Source: Mimachlamys varia (taxonomy: Eukaryota; Mollusca; Bivalvia; Pectinida; Pectinidae). Taken from it: 64,000 bases of DNA. The translations under genes were made by a program, and so were the position numbers. The notes beneath the pieces were generated by a model. The model was given only the letters and a program-made list of their open reading frames with translations. It ran no database searches and was not told the origin of the DNA. The stretch lies in the NCBI GenBank assembly GCA_947623455.1, contig OX392536.1, positions 7,001,282 through 7,065,281 on the forward strand, written 5' to 3'. Of the stretch, positions 13,060 through 23,869 are shown piece after piece (position 1 is the first letter of the stretch; each line of letters opens with the position of its first letter).

Positions 13060-14413
13060 CTGGTATACTAGTACAAACGTTGATGCCTATGTAGTGCTTT
13101 GCATCCTTACCTCTTTAGAGAAGTGGTCACAGTTGGTCAATTTTACTAGTACAAACGTTGATGCTTATGTAGTGCTTTGCATCCTTACCTCTTTAGAGAA
13201 GTGGTCACAGTTGGTCCATTTTACTAGTACAAACGTTGATGCCTATGTAGTGCTTTGCATCCTTACCGCTTTAGAGAGATGGTCACAGTTGGTCCATTAT
13301 ACTAGTATCTAGTGTTGCCTATGTAGTGCTTTGTATCCTTACCTCTTTAGAGAAGTGGTCACAGTTGGTCCATTTTACTAGTACAAACGTTGATACCTAT
13401 GTAGTGCTTTGTATCCTTACCTCTTTAGAGAAGTGGTCACAGTTGGTCCATTTTACTAGTACAAACGTTGATGCCTATGTAGTGCTTTGCATCCTTACCG
13501 CTTTAGAGAAGTGGTCACAGTTGGTCCATTTTACTAGTACAAACGTTGATGCTTATGTAGTGCTTTGTATCCTTACCTCTTTAGAGAAGTGGTCACAGTT
13601 GGTCCATTTTACTAGTACAAACGTTGATGCCTATGTAGTGCTTTGCATCCTTACCTCTTTAGAGAAGTGGTCACAGTTGGTCCATTTTACTAGTACAAAT
13701 GTTGATGCTTATGTAGTGCTTTGCATCCTTACCTCTTCAGAGAAGTGGTCACAGTTGGTCCATTTTACTAGTACAAACGTTGATGCCTATGTAGTGCTTT
13801 GCATCCTTACCGATTTAGAGAAGTGGTCACAGTTGGTCCATTTTACTAGTACAAACGTTGATGCTTATGTAGTGCTTTGCATCCTTACCTCTTTAGAGAA
13901 ATGGTCACAGTTGGTCCATTTTACTAGTACAAACGTTGATGCCTAAGTAGTGCTTTGTATCCTTACCTCTTTAGAGAAGTGGTCACAGTTGGTCCATTTT
14001 ACTAGTACAAACGTTGATGCCTATGTAGTGCTTTGTATCCTTACCTCTTTAGAGAAGTGATCACAGTTGGTCCATTTTACTAGTACAAACGTTGATGCCT
14101 ATGTAGTGCTTTGTATCCTTACCTCTTTAGAGAAGTGGATCACAGTTGGTCCATTTTACTAGTACAAACGTTGATGCCTATGTAGTGCTTTGTATCCTTA
14201 CCGCTTTAGAGAGATGGTCACAGTTGGTCCATTATACTAGTATCTAGTGTTGCCTATGTAGTGCTTTGTATCCTTACCTCTTTAGAGAAGTGGTCACAGT
14301 TGGTCCATTTTACTAGTACAAACGTTGATGCCTATGAAGTGCTTTGTATCCTTACCTCTTTAGAGAAGTGGATCACAGTTGGTCCATTATACTAGTATCT
14401 AGTGTTGCCGATG
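13060..14413. repeat. Minisatellite, 78-bp unit (left part of a split array)
   Basis: About seventeen units contain 'tagtgctttgcatccttacc', 'tctttagagaagtggtcaca' and 'gttggtccattttactagta'. Most units are 78 bp (26 codons), which keeps plus-strand frames open for 72 and 206 codons; these are judged artefactual. A shorter variant with 'tatctagtgttgcc' in place of 'caaacgttgatgcc' appears at ~13300, ~14235 and ~14395. The array is interrupted at 14414 by a TA-flanked element. Confidence 0.93.
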
Positions 14414-14415
14414 TA

Positions 14416-15336
14416 CAGTTGTGGGATCGTACAACGTTACACGATGTGCGGTGGGCGCACGATGGGCGAACGGTTTATGCACGATGTGCGAACGATGCGA
14501 TCCTGGGCGATTATTTCTAACGCACATGTGGGCGCACGATAAACTAACATTGTGCGATGTAAATCGTGGTTGATGTAAATTTAGAAATAGTTTAAAAATA
14601 TTTACGGTTTCGCCTAAGTTATTTTTCTATATTTTAACTATTTACATTAGCTGACAGTTCTATCTATATATTTCTTAAAATTAGTGATAGTCTTTCTGTA
14701 GTTTTTGAAACAAACCAAATTGACACATGTAAACTTTCAACACATATTGACAAGTTCTCATTCAAGTAAATATTGCCAGTTTTTACCAAGTTATACACTG
14801 CATCTGTACAAGGACAATATATGTACATGTAGATGTCACTGGCCCGGGGCACTTACAAAACTCGCCTAGGTGTGAAAACACAGGTAAAAGGCTGGGAAGG
14901 GGAGGGGGTTTTCAAATAACTAATTATAGAGTCCAGTTTGTTTTCATAACGGTCGCTGGGTAATGGCTGTCGTAGCGTATCGCCGCACACGGGACAAGTA
15001 AAGCTCTGGCATGTTATTTAGCTTTTCTGTTACCTGGTAGCTAAACCCGCATTTGGCTGTATCATGGTCACTGTAATACTGTTTACTGTATATTGTTAAA
15101 TTGACATAATCCCAATAAATATGATGCAAATTTAAATAGAGGGTTCCATATGTTTTTCATTCCGTAATATGTATCGACCAATTATACCAAATCGTGCGTG
15201 TGTGCGATTCAATCGCACACGTAAACGCACGATTATTAGATCGCCCAGTTGGGCGCACCATGGGCGAACGATGTGTTCACGATGTATGCACGATGCACGG
15301 ACGCAGTTTTTGGTGCGTTGTGCGATATCACAACTG
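14416..15336. mobile_element. TA-flanked element with CAGTTGTG termini (Tc1/mariner-type, non-autonomous)
   Basis: The left end reads CAGTTGTGGGATCGTACAAC and the right end is its inverted match with three changes. TA flanks both ends (14414-14415 and 15337-15338), and the host minisatellite resumes exactly on the far side. About 120 bp at each end are packed with short GC-rich words such as 'cacgatg', 'gcgaacg', 'gggcg' and 'gcgcacgat' in both orientations. Inside, only short frames are found and no DDE transposase. Tc1/mariner elements duplicate TA and often start with CAGT. Confidence 0.82.
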
Positions 15337-15338
15337 TA

Positions 15339-15790
15339 GTACTTTGCATCCTTACCTCCTTAGAGAGATAGTCACAGTTGGTCCATTATACTAGTAACTA
15401 GTAGTGTCTATGTAGTGCTTTGCATCCTTACCGCTTTAGAGAGATAGTCGCAGTTGGTCCATTATACTAGTTACTAGTAGTGTCTATGTAGTGCTTTGCA
15501 TCCTTACCGCTTTAGAGAGATAGTCGCAGTTGGTCCATTATACTAGTTACTAGTAGTGCCTATGTAGTGCTTTGCATCCTTACCCCTTTAGAGAGGTGAT
15601 CTCCGTTGGTTCATTATACTAGTATCTAGTAGTGTCTATGTAGTGCTTTGCATCCTTACCGCTTTAGAGAGATAGTCGCAGTTGGTCCATTATACTAGTT
15701 ACTAGTAGTGCCTATGTAGTGATTCGCATCCTTACCTCTTTAGAGAGGTGATCACCGTTGGTCCAATGTACTGTACTAGTTCCTAACACA
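15339..15790. repeat. Minisatellite, 78-bp family (right part of the split array)
   Basis: Units share 'tagtgctttgcatccttacc' and 'ttggtccattatactagt' with the left part but use the variant linker 'tactagtagtgtc'. The last units are more diverged. Continuity of the motif across the 921-bp insertion shows this was a single array. Confidence 0.88.
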
Positions 15791-15811
15791 ACTTGCACAC
15801 CAATATAGCAT

Positions 15812-16065
15812 GAGTATGCATGATTGTTGTAATTGAGAATGATGACTCAGTTCTCACTTTGATGACCTTACTTAGATCCAGCCTGGATGTACATGGCGGG
15901 TGTCATTGATAAAGCAGGAGACGCTTACCTTTCCGGAACACCTGGTCTTATTATCTTGATTTTTTAAAAGGGTCTCCATGTAAATCTGTTCATTTTTTGC
16001 CTCTGGTTTAATCAGGTTTTAGTTCGGATTATGGTTTTATTGACGGGTTGGTATTCTCTATTTTT
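15812..16065 (+). repeat. R300 dispersed repeat, copy A
   Basis: R300 is the name used here for a dispersed ~270-bp family. In order it contains 'gatgactcagttctca', 'atggcgggtgt', 'gacgcttac', 'ccggaacacctggt', 'ggtctccatgtaaat', 'gttcggattatggtttt' and 'ggtattctct'. This copy is nearly full length. It faces copy B, forming a head-to-head pair. Confidence 0.85.
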
Positions 16066-16150
16066 AATATTCACTAAGATATCCAATTTGCAGTGAACTA
16101 CAATAGTTCTATTTGTGTTTCTTTGAAAGCTCAGTCCTATATGTGTAAAT

Positions 16151-16408
16151 AAAAAAACGAAATTACTTAAGCGTCAATACAAACATAATTTGGCCAATTA
16201 AATTAAGGACACAACATAAACATAAGAAACTTTTACACGGAGACCCTTTAACAAGTACAAGATAATAAGACAAAGTGTTCAGGAAAAGTAAGCGTCTTCT
16301 GCTTCATCGACAACACCCGCCATGTAAATCTAGGAAACCTCCAAGTAAATGTCACTTTATTAACGTAAGAACTGAGGCATTATCATCAATCCCAACAAGT
16401 AGGCATAC
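16151..16408 (-). repeat. R300 dispersed repeat, copy B
   Basis: Minus-strand copy containing the complements of all R300 landmarks ('aagcgtcttctgcttcatcg', 'acccgccatgtaaatc'). It is separated from plus-strand copy A by about 85 bp. Confidence 0.85.
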
Positions 16409-17015
16409 TTTTGAGCATATTAAAAACCAACCTCCATAAAATAAAAGGATACAAAGTATTTCTTTCTCTGTGAATTATACCAAAATGCGAACATAAAACT
16501 TGAATTGCAAATCTTTCAAGATTCATGAAGGTAGACTTTGCTGGTGCATTTCCCATAGTACTCTCCTGGCTCTATATTTATTGTAACGTTTGTCTGATTT
16601 GAGCAGTGGCAAGAGTGTTTAGTACATATATTACCCATTATAGGGTTAACATAAGCTTATTGTACTTGAATTCATGTAATAAAGTGGCGTTACGAATCTG
16701 TCCACGTGATTTTCTCGTCGTGAATAAATTTGATTTCTCGTAACGTTTTTGCACCTAGAATCACATATATTGGCCTTTCCCAAAAGTGCTAGGCCTAAAT
16801 GGTGGATACAAGTTGGACTTCCGGGAAATGTTTGTGTGATGTTTTAGCGCCATGTGACAATCGCATGACGTAATTCCTATTTATGACGTCATACTAACAT
16901 GGTGCAAATTTGTTTCAAAAACACTTCCCAATGTAGCTATGGCGTGGCAAACAAGGGAGATAACAACACGTTTGGAATATGACTATATTTGTTTGGTGAA
17001 CTGTTAGTTTCTGTC
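16409..17015. other. Unassigned DNA
   Basis: No gene recognised. A TGACGTCA word occurs near 16884. Nothing else stands out. Confidence 0.35.
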
Positions 17016-17019
17016 ACAA

Positions 17020-17345
17020 TAGTTCGGTGTTATTCAACTCTCAGCGTATCAAATAACAATTGCAACTGTTGAACAACATTTTGTTTATTCAACATGTAGA
17101 ATAAACTCTAACCGCATTTCGATTGGCTGATATGTTAAACTTTGACCGTAGCAACGTCATTTGTTGATTGTTGACGACATCATTATCTGGTACGTTCCGA
17201 GATGTTAACGCATATATTGTCCGCTGTTCGTTTATATTCAATGCAATGTAATACTGTTGTTTTTTCGGCTAAAATTGTGGTAGAATCAGTTCACACGACT
17301 CATGGTTGTTGGATATGGTATCTATTTCACTCACGGTAGTTATTT
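17020..17345 (+). repeat. MITE-like dispersed repeat (family M), diverged copy
   Basis: Landmarks in order are 'ggtgttattcaactctcag', 'gattggctgatatgtt', 'ttgttgattgttgacg', 'cacacgactcatggttgttg' and 'gatatggtatctatttcac'. The same order, with clearer matches, is found at 18360-18610 and on the minus strand at 34915-35290. No coding capacity is seen. Confidence 0.6.
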
Positions 17346-17474
17346 GAATTTAGCTAGCATAGGACACCAGCGTTGGTGAGTGTCTTTTGTAACTTTTAAA
17401 AACTCGAATGAAATTAGATAAGCCACTAGTAACTACTCTTTGTGTAACATCTATACAGCTCATATTTTGGCCTG

Positions 17475-17930
17475 CTGTTATGTCCAGCTAGGTATATGAG
17501 GGGGAAATACTGGCAAGCTAGCCTTTTTAGTCATGCGGTATAACCCGGGGACCCGTTCCCGCTAGTTAAGCAACGATGAACGTTGACAGTAGTTGGATGG
17601 GTGACGGCCTGCACGTTACATTTGGTGGCAGCGTAGTGACTCTGTGTGATCATGTTAGACCAGTTCCCGGTGGTTTGGGAAGGTGCATTGATACAAAGAG
17701 AAGAACCTACAGTTTCCCAGGCCAAGTCTTGGGACGAGACTTCTTGGAGGAGGGGGTAGTGTAATGTCCAGCTAGGTATATAAAGGGGAAATACTGCTTA
17801 ACTGGCAAGCTAGCCTTTTTAGTCATGCGGTACACTGTATAACCCGGGGATCCGTTCCCGCTAGTTAAGCAACGGTGAACGTGGACAGTAGTTGGATGGT
17901 CGACGGCCTGCATGTTACATTTATATTATA
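17475..17930 (+). mobile_element. 5S rRNA-derived SINE, tandem pair
   Basis: Two direct copies begin at 'atgtccagctaggtatat' (17479 and 17764). Each contains 'gttaagcaac' followed by 'cagtagttggatgg' and 'gacggcctg'. This corresponds to the internal promoter region (A block and C block) of 5S rRNA, where the usual words are GTTAAGCAACG, AGTACTTGGATGGGTGAC and CGCCTG. The first copy has a ~115-bp tail; the second is cut after 'cctgcatgttaca'. Neither has the full 120-nt 5S structure, so this is a SINE3-like repeat and not a working 5S gene. Confidence 0.68.
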
Positions 17931-18359
17931 ACGTTTTCAAGATACAGCACCATTTGTGTGTATTAGAGTCAGTGTGCGTGCTTATGTTATGATCGAACAT
18001 ATTACGAAGATGAACAAAATGAAGGTTTTTTAACCAGTCGGCCATACTGTGACGGTTCAAGGTAGCCGTGTATATGTTATGTACACACACGAGTTTGACT
18101 CAAACAAAACTCATCACAAGAGTCTGAGACATATGATGAATGGCTAAATATTTTGCATTTACATTTACTATGTCGGTAAGGCTTAGATAGAGCGCTGCGA
18201 TTGAGTATTGTTTTATTGTTAAAGATATTGTAATTTTCCCCAATGTAAGGCTTTCATGCATGGTCAACGTTTTTAAATTGCATATTGTATTGTATTGGTG
18301 TCTAGTGTAAGGTACAATCATTAGCAAGTGATGTATGATTATCAAATTTAGTTTTTTCT

Positions 18360-18610
18360 ACCACTATACCCCGTGTTATTCCACTCTCAGACCATTGTAT
18401 AAATGTGCTGACTGTTGGATAAATATATGTTATATACCACTAGTGGAATATGACCTTCCGGACTTTTGATTGGTTGAGAAAATGAAATTTGACCGGAAAT
18501 CACGTGGTTCAATGCAACGTGCGGATTGTTGACGTCGCCATCGATTGTTGACAATTTGGCGGGAATATATACGAGATGATGTGTTTTCGCGTAAATATCA
18601 TGGTAAATAT
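18360..18610 (+). repeat. MITE-like dispersed repeat (family M)
   Basis: It contains 'gtgttattccactctcagac', 'cggacttttgattggttgag', 'gcggattgttgacgtcgcca' and 'ggcgggaatatatacgagat'. These words recur in the same order on the minus strand at 34985-35290. Confidence 0.72.
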
Positions 18611-18917
18611 AAATTGAATTGGTAAAACGTTGAACACTTTAAGCCTTTAATCAAAAAGTTCTGTAAAATCGGCTCATCATCTCGATTTTTGTTACAAAGA
18701 TGCATTAGTTATTGCAACATAGAAATCCATTGAAGTAACATTTCTGATGATCTTCAATGTTGATTAACATATAAAAGTGTTTGTAAAAGAACACACTACT
18801 ATTGCACAACAGTCTAGATTAGTTAAGTGATCACTTATGCCTATGAGCCTCGTATTTATCGAAAATAGCTGTAATAATATAACTTAAAGGCACGTGGATT
18901 CGGGATGCTTTTGAGTT

Positions 18918-19185
18918 TGCTTATTAGTGTCTTTACATGTGATTGACAATGATGACTCGGTTCTCATTTTGAGGATTGATGCTTACTTGGATGTGACTAG
19001 GATTTACAAGGCGGGTGTCGTCGATGACACAAAAGACGCTTGCTCTTCCGGAACACCTGGTTTCATTCTTTTGTACTTTTACGAGGGTCTACATGTAAAT
19101 ATGTCCTTTATTCCTATTTTGCCCCTAGTGTAATCGATTCTGAGTTCAGATTATGGTTTTGTTGACGCTTTGGTATACTCTTATT
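18918..19185 (+). repeat. R300 dispersed repeat, copy C
   Basis: This copy keeps an open frame of 68 codons (18927-19133). It reads through 'NDDSVLILR', 'YKAGVVDD' and 'SSGTPG', followed by a stop. It is the best evidence that R300 was once coding, possibly as the 3' end of a retroelement polyprotein (see copy D). Confidence 0.8.
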
Positions 19186-19389
19186 TTATTTGCAGTAATA
19201 TTTCTCTCTGCAGAGAAACATTACTGTATTAGTAACCATCCGCACTACCATAATCCAGTAGTACACGGCACAGACGATATGATGTATTATGAGTGATTGA
19301 CCTGTCAATAATCCAAACTAATGACCTGAAATGACGTCTGTACTTTTGTATGATCATCAATAACCTGAACATACAATATTCAGTACTTG

Positions 19390-19630
19390 ATTATGTCCAG
19401 TTTGGTTAACAAGACAAATGTTGAGTATGGCTAACGAACATAAGGCCGAGTGTGGCTAAGTGATATGATTTCGAGTATAGCTAGATAATATAATTTCGAG
19501 TATGGCTGGATGATATCATTTCGAGTATTGCTAGATGATACAATTTTGAGTATGACTGGATAATATTATTTCAAGTATGGCTAAATGACATAATGCTAGT
19601 TTGGCTAACAAGTGTAATATCACGGAATGC
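19390..19630. repeat. Short tandem array, ~25-bp unit
   Basis: Five or more units of the form 'atttcgagtatggctggatg' plus 'atatc' run in a row, with decaying copies on both sides ('ttgagtatggctaacg'). Confidence 0.75.
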
Positions 19631-21130
19631 TAGATATTATGAGCAAAATGCCGAACAGATTTAGAAATGCACCTATCGACGTCAAGTATATTGCGATTGT
19701 CCAACGTAGGCTTCGTAGTTGAAGCATAATGTCAGATAAATTTAGCACATGGTCGACGCGGCTCCAATTTTGTTTGATGGTGTGTTCTTAAAAGCTATTC
19801 CCGGTGTTGCCCGTCCTGTCTCATCGACTTTAAAATTGGACCGAACTGTAATAAGTAAAACTACCAAAGGAAAAAAATATTAAAACTTGTAGAAACTGTT
19901 TCTATAGGCAATGAAAGTGTACATATATCATAAAAGATAATATCAAATACAGGTACACATGTTATTCCGCTTATCAAATTAGGAAATTCGTGTATTACTT
20001 TGAAAGAAAGTAATAACAGTGTAAAACCTCGTAATATTTTACACGTGATCAAATTCTTATTGGACAAGATTAACATAAACAGACCACATAAATAACATTT
20101 TATTTGTGTAGGAACAAGATTAAATTTAATAACTCTTAAAGTCACGTTCAGCATGGACGAGAGGAGACACAGAAATAACATTTGTTCAATATATACCGAA
20201 ATTGTTTTAGACGTTTTTGATATATGTTTATATAAACAAATGAGGAATGGCGTGTGCTTGCGTAATAGAAACATTTATTAGTACATGTAATTTAAGAATA
20301 ACTGCTATGGACTGTGGGCTGCTGGACGTTCTTTATCAATATTTCACTGGTTTACATTTTGACTCCCCTTTTAAATATTTAACAGTTTGTTAACAAGGTT
20401 ATTTTTATTAATGGTTTCATGGTATCTGATACATCATGATTATATTCAAAAATATAAATCTTGAAAAATGTTGTGAATAAGATCTAATTTGTGTCGTTTC
20501 ATTGGTCCAATTTCCTATCTAAATAAAATCAACGCTCAAGCGGGATTTTGAGAAACATTAAGTAAATACAATTGAATAAAATAGCATTTGGTTAATTAAA
20601 TATATGTGTAAACGATTAGATTACACTAAACATTTTCTGATTCAAACTCAATTACTGATCATTATATACCGACACAATAAAAATATGAAGTATGTGATAC
20701 TATATAAGAGAAATCCCTAATTAAACTAATGCTTGTGTCAATAAATGTGAAAGTAAGTCATGTCTGTTAAAATGAAATTATGGCAATTCAAATCAATAAC
20801 ATACGTCTACTAGATTAATGTTTCTTTGAAAATATAACTCTTGTTGCGCCCTATGACACCATTATTTTATCCGTTGCTTTCAAAGACGTGTTGTTGCCAA
20901 CATGCATGTCTATCACACCTTGTCATTATATATTTTATTATATTTTAGATAATTTAGTTAAAGACTTTTTACCAGGAAGTAAGCTACATGGTTTGATGTG
21001 CTTTGCTTTGCTGGTGTTGTATGTTTTATTAATGACTGTGGCAATTTAAGGACAACACAGTGTGGAAATGGAGGAAAGTCAGAGTTCCTGGAGAGAAAAA
21101 AAAAACTTCGACCAACGACCAGTTCCTGGC
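19631..21130. other. Unassigned DNA with one 137-codon minus-strand frame
   Basis: The frame at 20274-19861 (minus) is hydrophobic and leucine/isoleucine-rich. It lacks any family motif I recognise and lies in AT-rich DNA, where such frames arise by chance. No other feature was found. Confidence 0.3.
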
Positions 21131-21139
21131 GACTACCCC

Positions 21140-23010
21140 AAGTAGCGTTCAACTTTGGACCTCGAGGTGGAGGGCTAGTGGTATTAGAATGTCAGACATC
21201 TTAACGACTTGGCAACCATGACCCTGGGGTGGAGAGCTAGTGGTAGTAGAATGTTAGAAGTCTTAACGACCTTGCAACCATGACCCTGGGGTGAAGGGCT
21301 AGTGGTAGTAGAATGTTAGACATCTTAACGACCTTGCAACCATGACCCCGAGGTGGAGGGCTAGTGGTAGTAGACTGTTAGACATCTTAACGACTTGGCA
21401 ACCATGGCCCTGGGGTGGAGGACTAGTGGTATTAGAATGTCAGACACCTTAACGACTTGGCAACCATGACCCTGGGGTGGAGAGCTAGTGGTAGTAGAAT
21501 GTAAGACATTTTAACGACCTTGCAACCATGACCCTGGGGTGGAGGGCTAGTGGTAGTAAAATGTTAGACATATTAACGACCTTGCAACCATGACCCTGAG
21601 GTGGAGGGCTAGTGGTAGTAGACTGATAGACATCTTAACGACTTGGCAACCATGGCCCTTGGGTGGAGGACTAGTGGTATTAGAATGTCAGACATCTTAA
21701 CGACTTGGCAACCATGACCCTGAAGTGGAGGGCTAGTGGTGGTAGAATGTTTGACATCTTAACGACCTTGCAACCATGACCCTGGGGTAGAGGGCAAGTG
21801 GTATTAGAATGTCAGACATCTTAACGACTTGGCAACCATGACCCTGGGGTGGAAGGCTAGTGGTAGTAGAATGTTAGACATCTTAACGACCTTGCAACCA
21901 TGACCCTGGGTTGGAGAGCTAGTGGTAGTATAATGTCAGACATCTTAACGACTTGACAACTATGATCCTGGGGTGGAGGGCTAGTGGTAGTAGAATGTCA
22001 GACATCTTAACGACTTGGCAACCATGACCCTGGGGTGGAGGGCTAGTGGTAGTAGAATGTTAGACATCTAAACGACTTGGCAACCATGACCCTGAGGTGG
22101 AGAGCTAGTGGTAGTAGAATGTCAGACATCTTAACGACTTGGCAACCATGACCCTGGGGTGGAGGGCTAGTGGCAGTAGAATGTCAGACATCTTAACGAC
22201 TTTACAACCATGACACTGAGGTGGAGAGCTAGTGGTAGTAGAATGTCAGACATCTTAACGACTTGGAAACCATGATCCTGAGGTGGAGAGCTAGTGGTAG
22301 TATAATGTTAGACATCTTAACGACTTGACAACTATGACCCTGGGGTGGAGGGCTAGTGGTAGTAGAATGTTAGACATCTAAACGACTTGGCAACCATGAC
22401 CCTGAGATGGAGAGCTAGTGGTAGTATAATGTTAGACATCTTAACGACTTGGCAACCATGACCCTTGGGTGGAGGGCTAGCGGTAGTAGAATGTCAGACA
22501 TCTTAACGACTTGGAAACCATGATCCTGAAGTGGAGGACTAGTGGTAGTAAAATGTTAGACATCTTAACGACTTGGCAACCATGACCCTGAGGTAGAGTG
22601 CAAGTGGTATTAGAATGTCAGACATCTTAACGACTTGGCAACCATGACCCTGGGGTGTAAGGCTAGTGGTAGTAGAATGTTAGACATCTAAACGACTTGG
22701 CAACCATGACCTTGAGGAGGAGGGCTAATGGTAGTAGAATGTTAGACATCTTAACGACTTGGAAACCTTGACCCTGAGGTGGAGGGCTAATGGTAGTAAA
22801 ATGTCAAACATCTTAACGACTTAGCAACCATGACCCTGGGGTTGAGGGCTAGTGTTAGTAGAATGTTTGACAACTTAACGACTTGGCAACCATGATCCTG
22901 AGGTGGAAAACTAGTGGTTTTAAAATGCCAGACATCCTAACCCGCTGGCCACCAGGACCCAGAAGTGGTGGACTTGGGGTGTTGAAATATCAGACAACTT
23001 AAACACTTAG
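21140..23010. repeat. Minisatellite, 62-bp unit
   Basis: About thirty head-to-tail units contain 'gacatcttaacgacttggca', 'accatgaccctggggtggag' and 'ggctagtggtagtagaatgt'. The unit is 62 bp, not a multiple of three, and no long frame results. Alternating variants (cttgcaacc/cttggcaacc; ggggtgg/gaggtgg; agta/atta) suggest older multi-unit amplification. The last two units (~22910-23010) are strongly diverged. Confidence 0.93.
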
Positions 23011-23057
23011 CCACCATGGCCCTACGATTAATATTGTCTGTGTATCCTTAACACTAC

Positions 23058-23310
23058 AAAATAAATCAGAGAATACCAAAGCATCAACAAAACCATAATT
23101 CGAACTCAAAATCCATGAAACTAGAGGCAAAATAGGAATAAAAAAACATTTTCACGGAGACTCTCGTAAAAAGCACAAGAGAATAAGACCAGGTGTTCCG
23201 AAAGAGTAAGCGTTTTCTGCTTCATCGACGACACCCACCATGTGAATCTTTGTCACACCCAAATAAACATCAAGTTCTCAAAACGAGAACTGAGTATCAT
23301 GGTAAATCAC
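23058..23310 (-). repeat. R300 dispersed repeat, copy D, fused to an RT fragment
   Basis: A minus-strand R300 copy starts at the 'ctcagttctc' landmark. On the same strand it is the direct downstream continuation of the RT fragment at 23310-23865, with no visible gap. R300 may therefore be the 3' part of that retroelement, or a SINE-like repeat sharing its 3' tail. Confidence 0.8.
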
Positions 23311-23865
23311 TCAACATATCACTTAAAGATACAGAACGTTTCGCGATGAGACAATATTGGCGACCATAAAACTTGTCCAAAGTTCTGATCAACCTGCATC
23401 CCTCGAATCCTTGTGTTGTTAGTTAGTTCGCAGCAGTCGACATCGATCACGGAAAGCACGATACCTAGAATATCGAATTATCTGCGACATGTAAACACCA
23501 TAGGTTGGAGAGGCAATGATGTAACTATTAAGAAATGGAAAGTTTACGATCGGGAAATTGAAATCATCACGTTGATCGTATAGCTTGATTGTAAGCTGTC
23601 CATGTTGGTTGTAGTTTAAGTAGAGATCGAGGTAAGCAGCTGATTGAGGAGAGTCTGCTGTGTCCTTAATTTCAAGTTCAGAAGGGTATATACGATCGAC
23701 GTGGTCAGTAAACTTTTTGTTGTTTATAGACAACGCATCGTCGATATATCTGATAAATCTGATTTTTGTTACCTGTCCTGATTAGCTCTTCCACAAATTC
23801 AGTCTGGTATGAAAACAAAAACAAGTCAGCTAAGAGTGGAGCAAACCGCATAATTTATTGCTGCA
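23310..23865 (-). pseudogene. Reverse-transcriptase C-terminal fragment with YIDD motif, frameshifted
   Basis: Reading on the minus strand, conserved RT blocks occur in order. The first is 'APLLADLFLFSYQTEFVEEL' (about 23830-23770). Next is 'RFIRYIDDALSINNKKF', with the catalytic YxDD, in a different frame (about 23760-23710). The C-terminal run follows: 'YPSELEIKDT', 'AAYLDLYL', 'KLYDQRDDFNFPIVNFPFLN', 'YGVYMSQIIRYSR'. The last block, 'LLTTQGFEG...LDKFYGRQY', is again out of frame. At least three frame changes make the copy inactive. The continuous part is a 104-codon frame (23733-23419). The family is widespread in invertebrate genomes; linkage to hammerhead repeats would fit a Penelope-like element, but I cannot assign the class firmly. 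Confidence 0.82.
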
Positions 23866-23869
23866 CGCA

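Noticed and set aside
13326..13946. 206-codon plus-strand repetitive frame
   Set aside because: Explained by the 78-bp minisatellite with a period of 26 codons.
17475..17930. 5S rRNA genes
   Set aside because: Only the internal-promoter region resembles 5S; the remainder does not form the 120-nt molecule.
19861..20274. 137-codon hydrophobic minus-strand frame as a membrane protein gene
   Set aside because: No family motif, AT-driven hydrophobic composition, no splice or promoter support.
21140..23010. Regularly repeated promoter or origin array
   Set aside because: No consistent regulatory word beyond the 62-bp unit itself; best described as a minisatellite.
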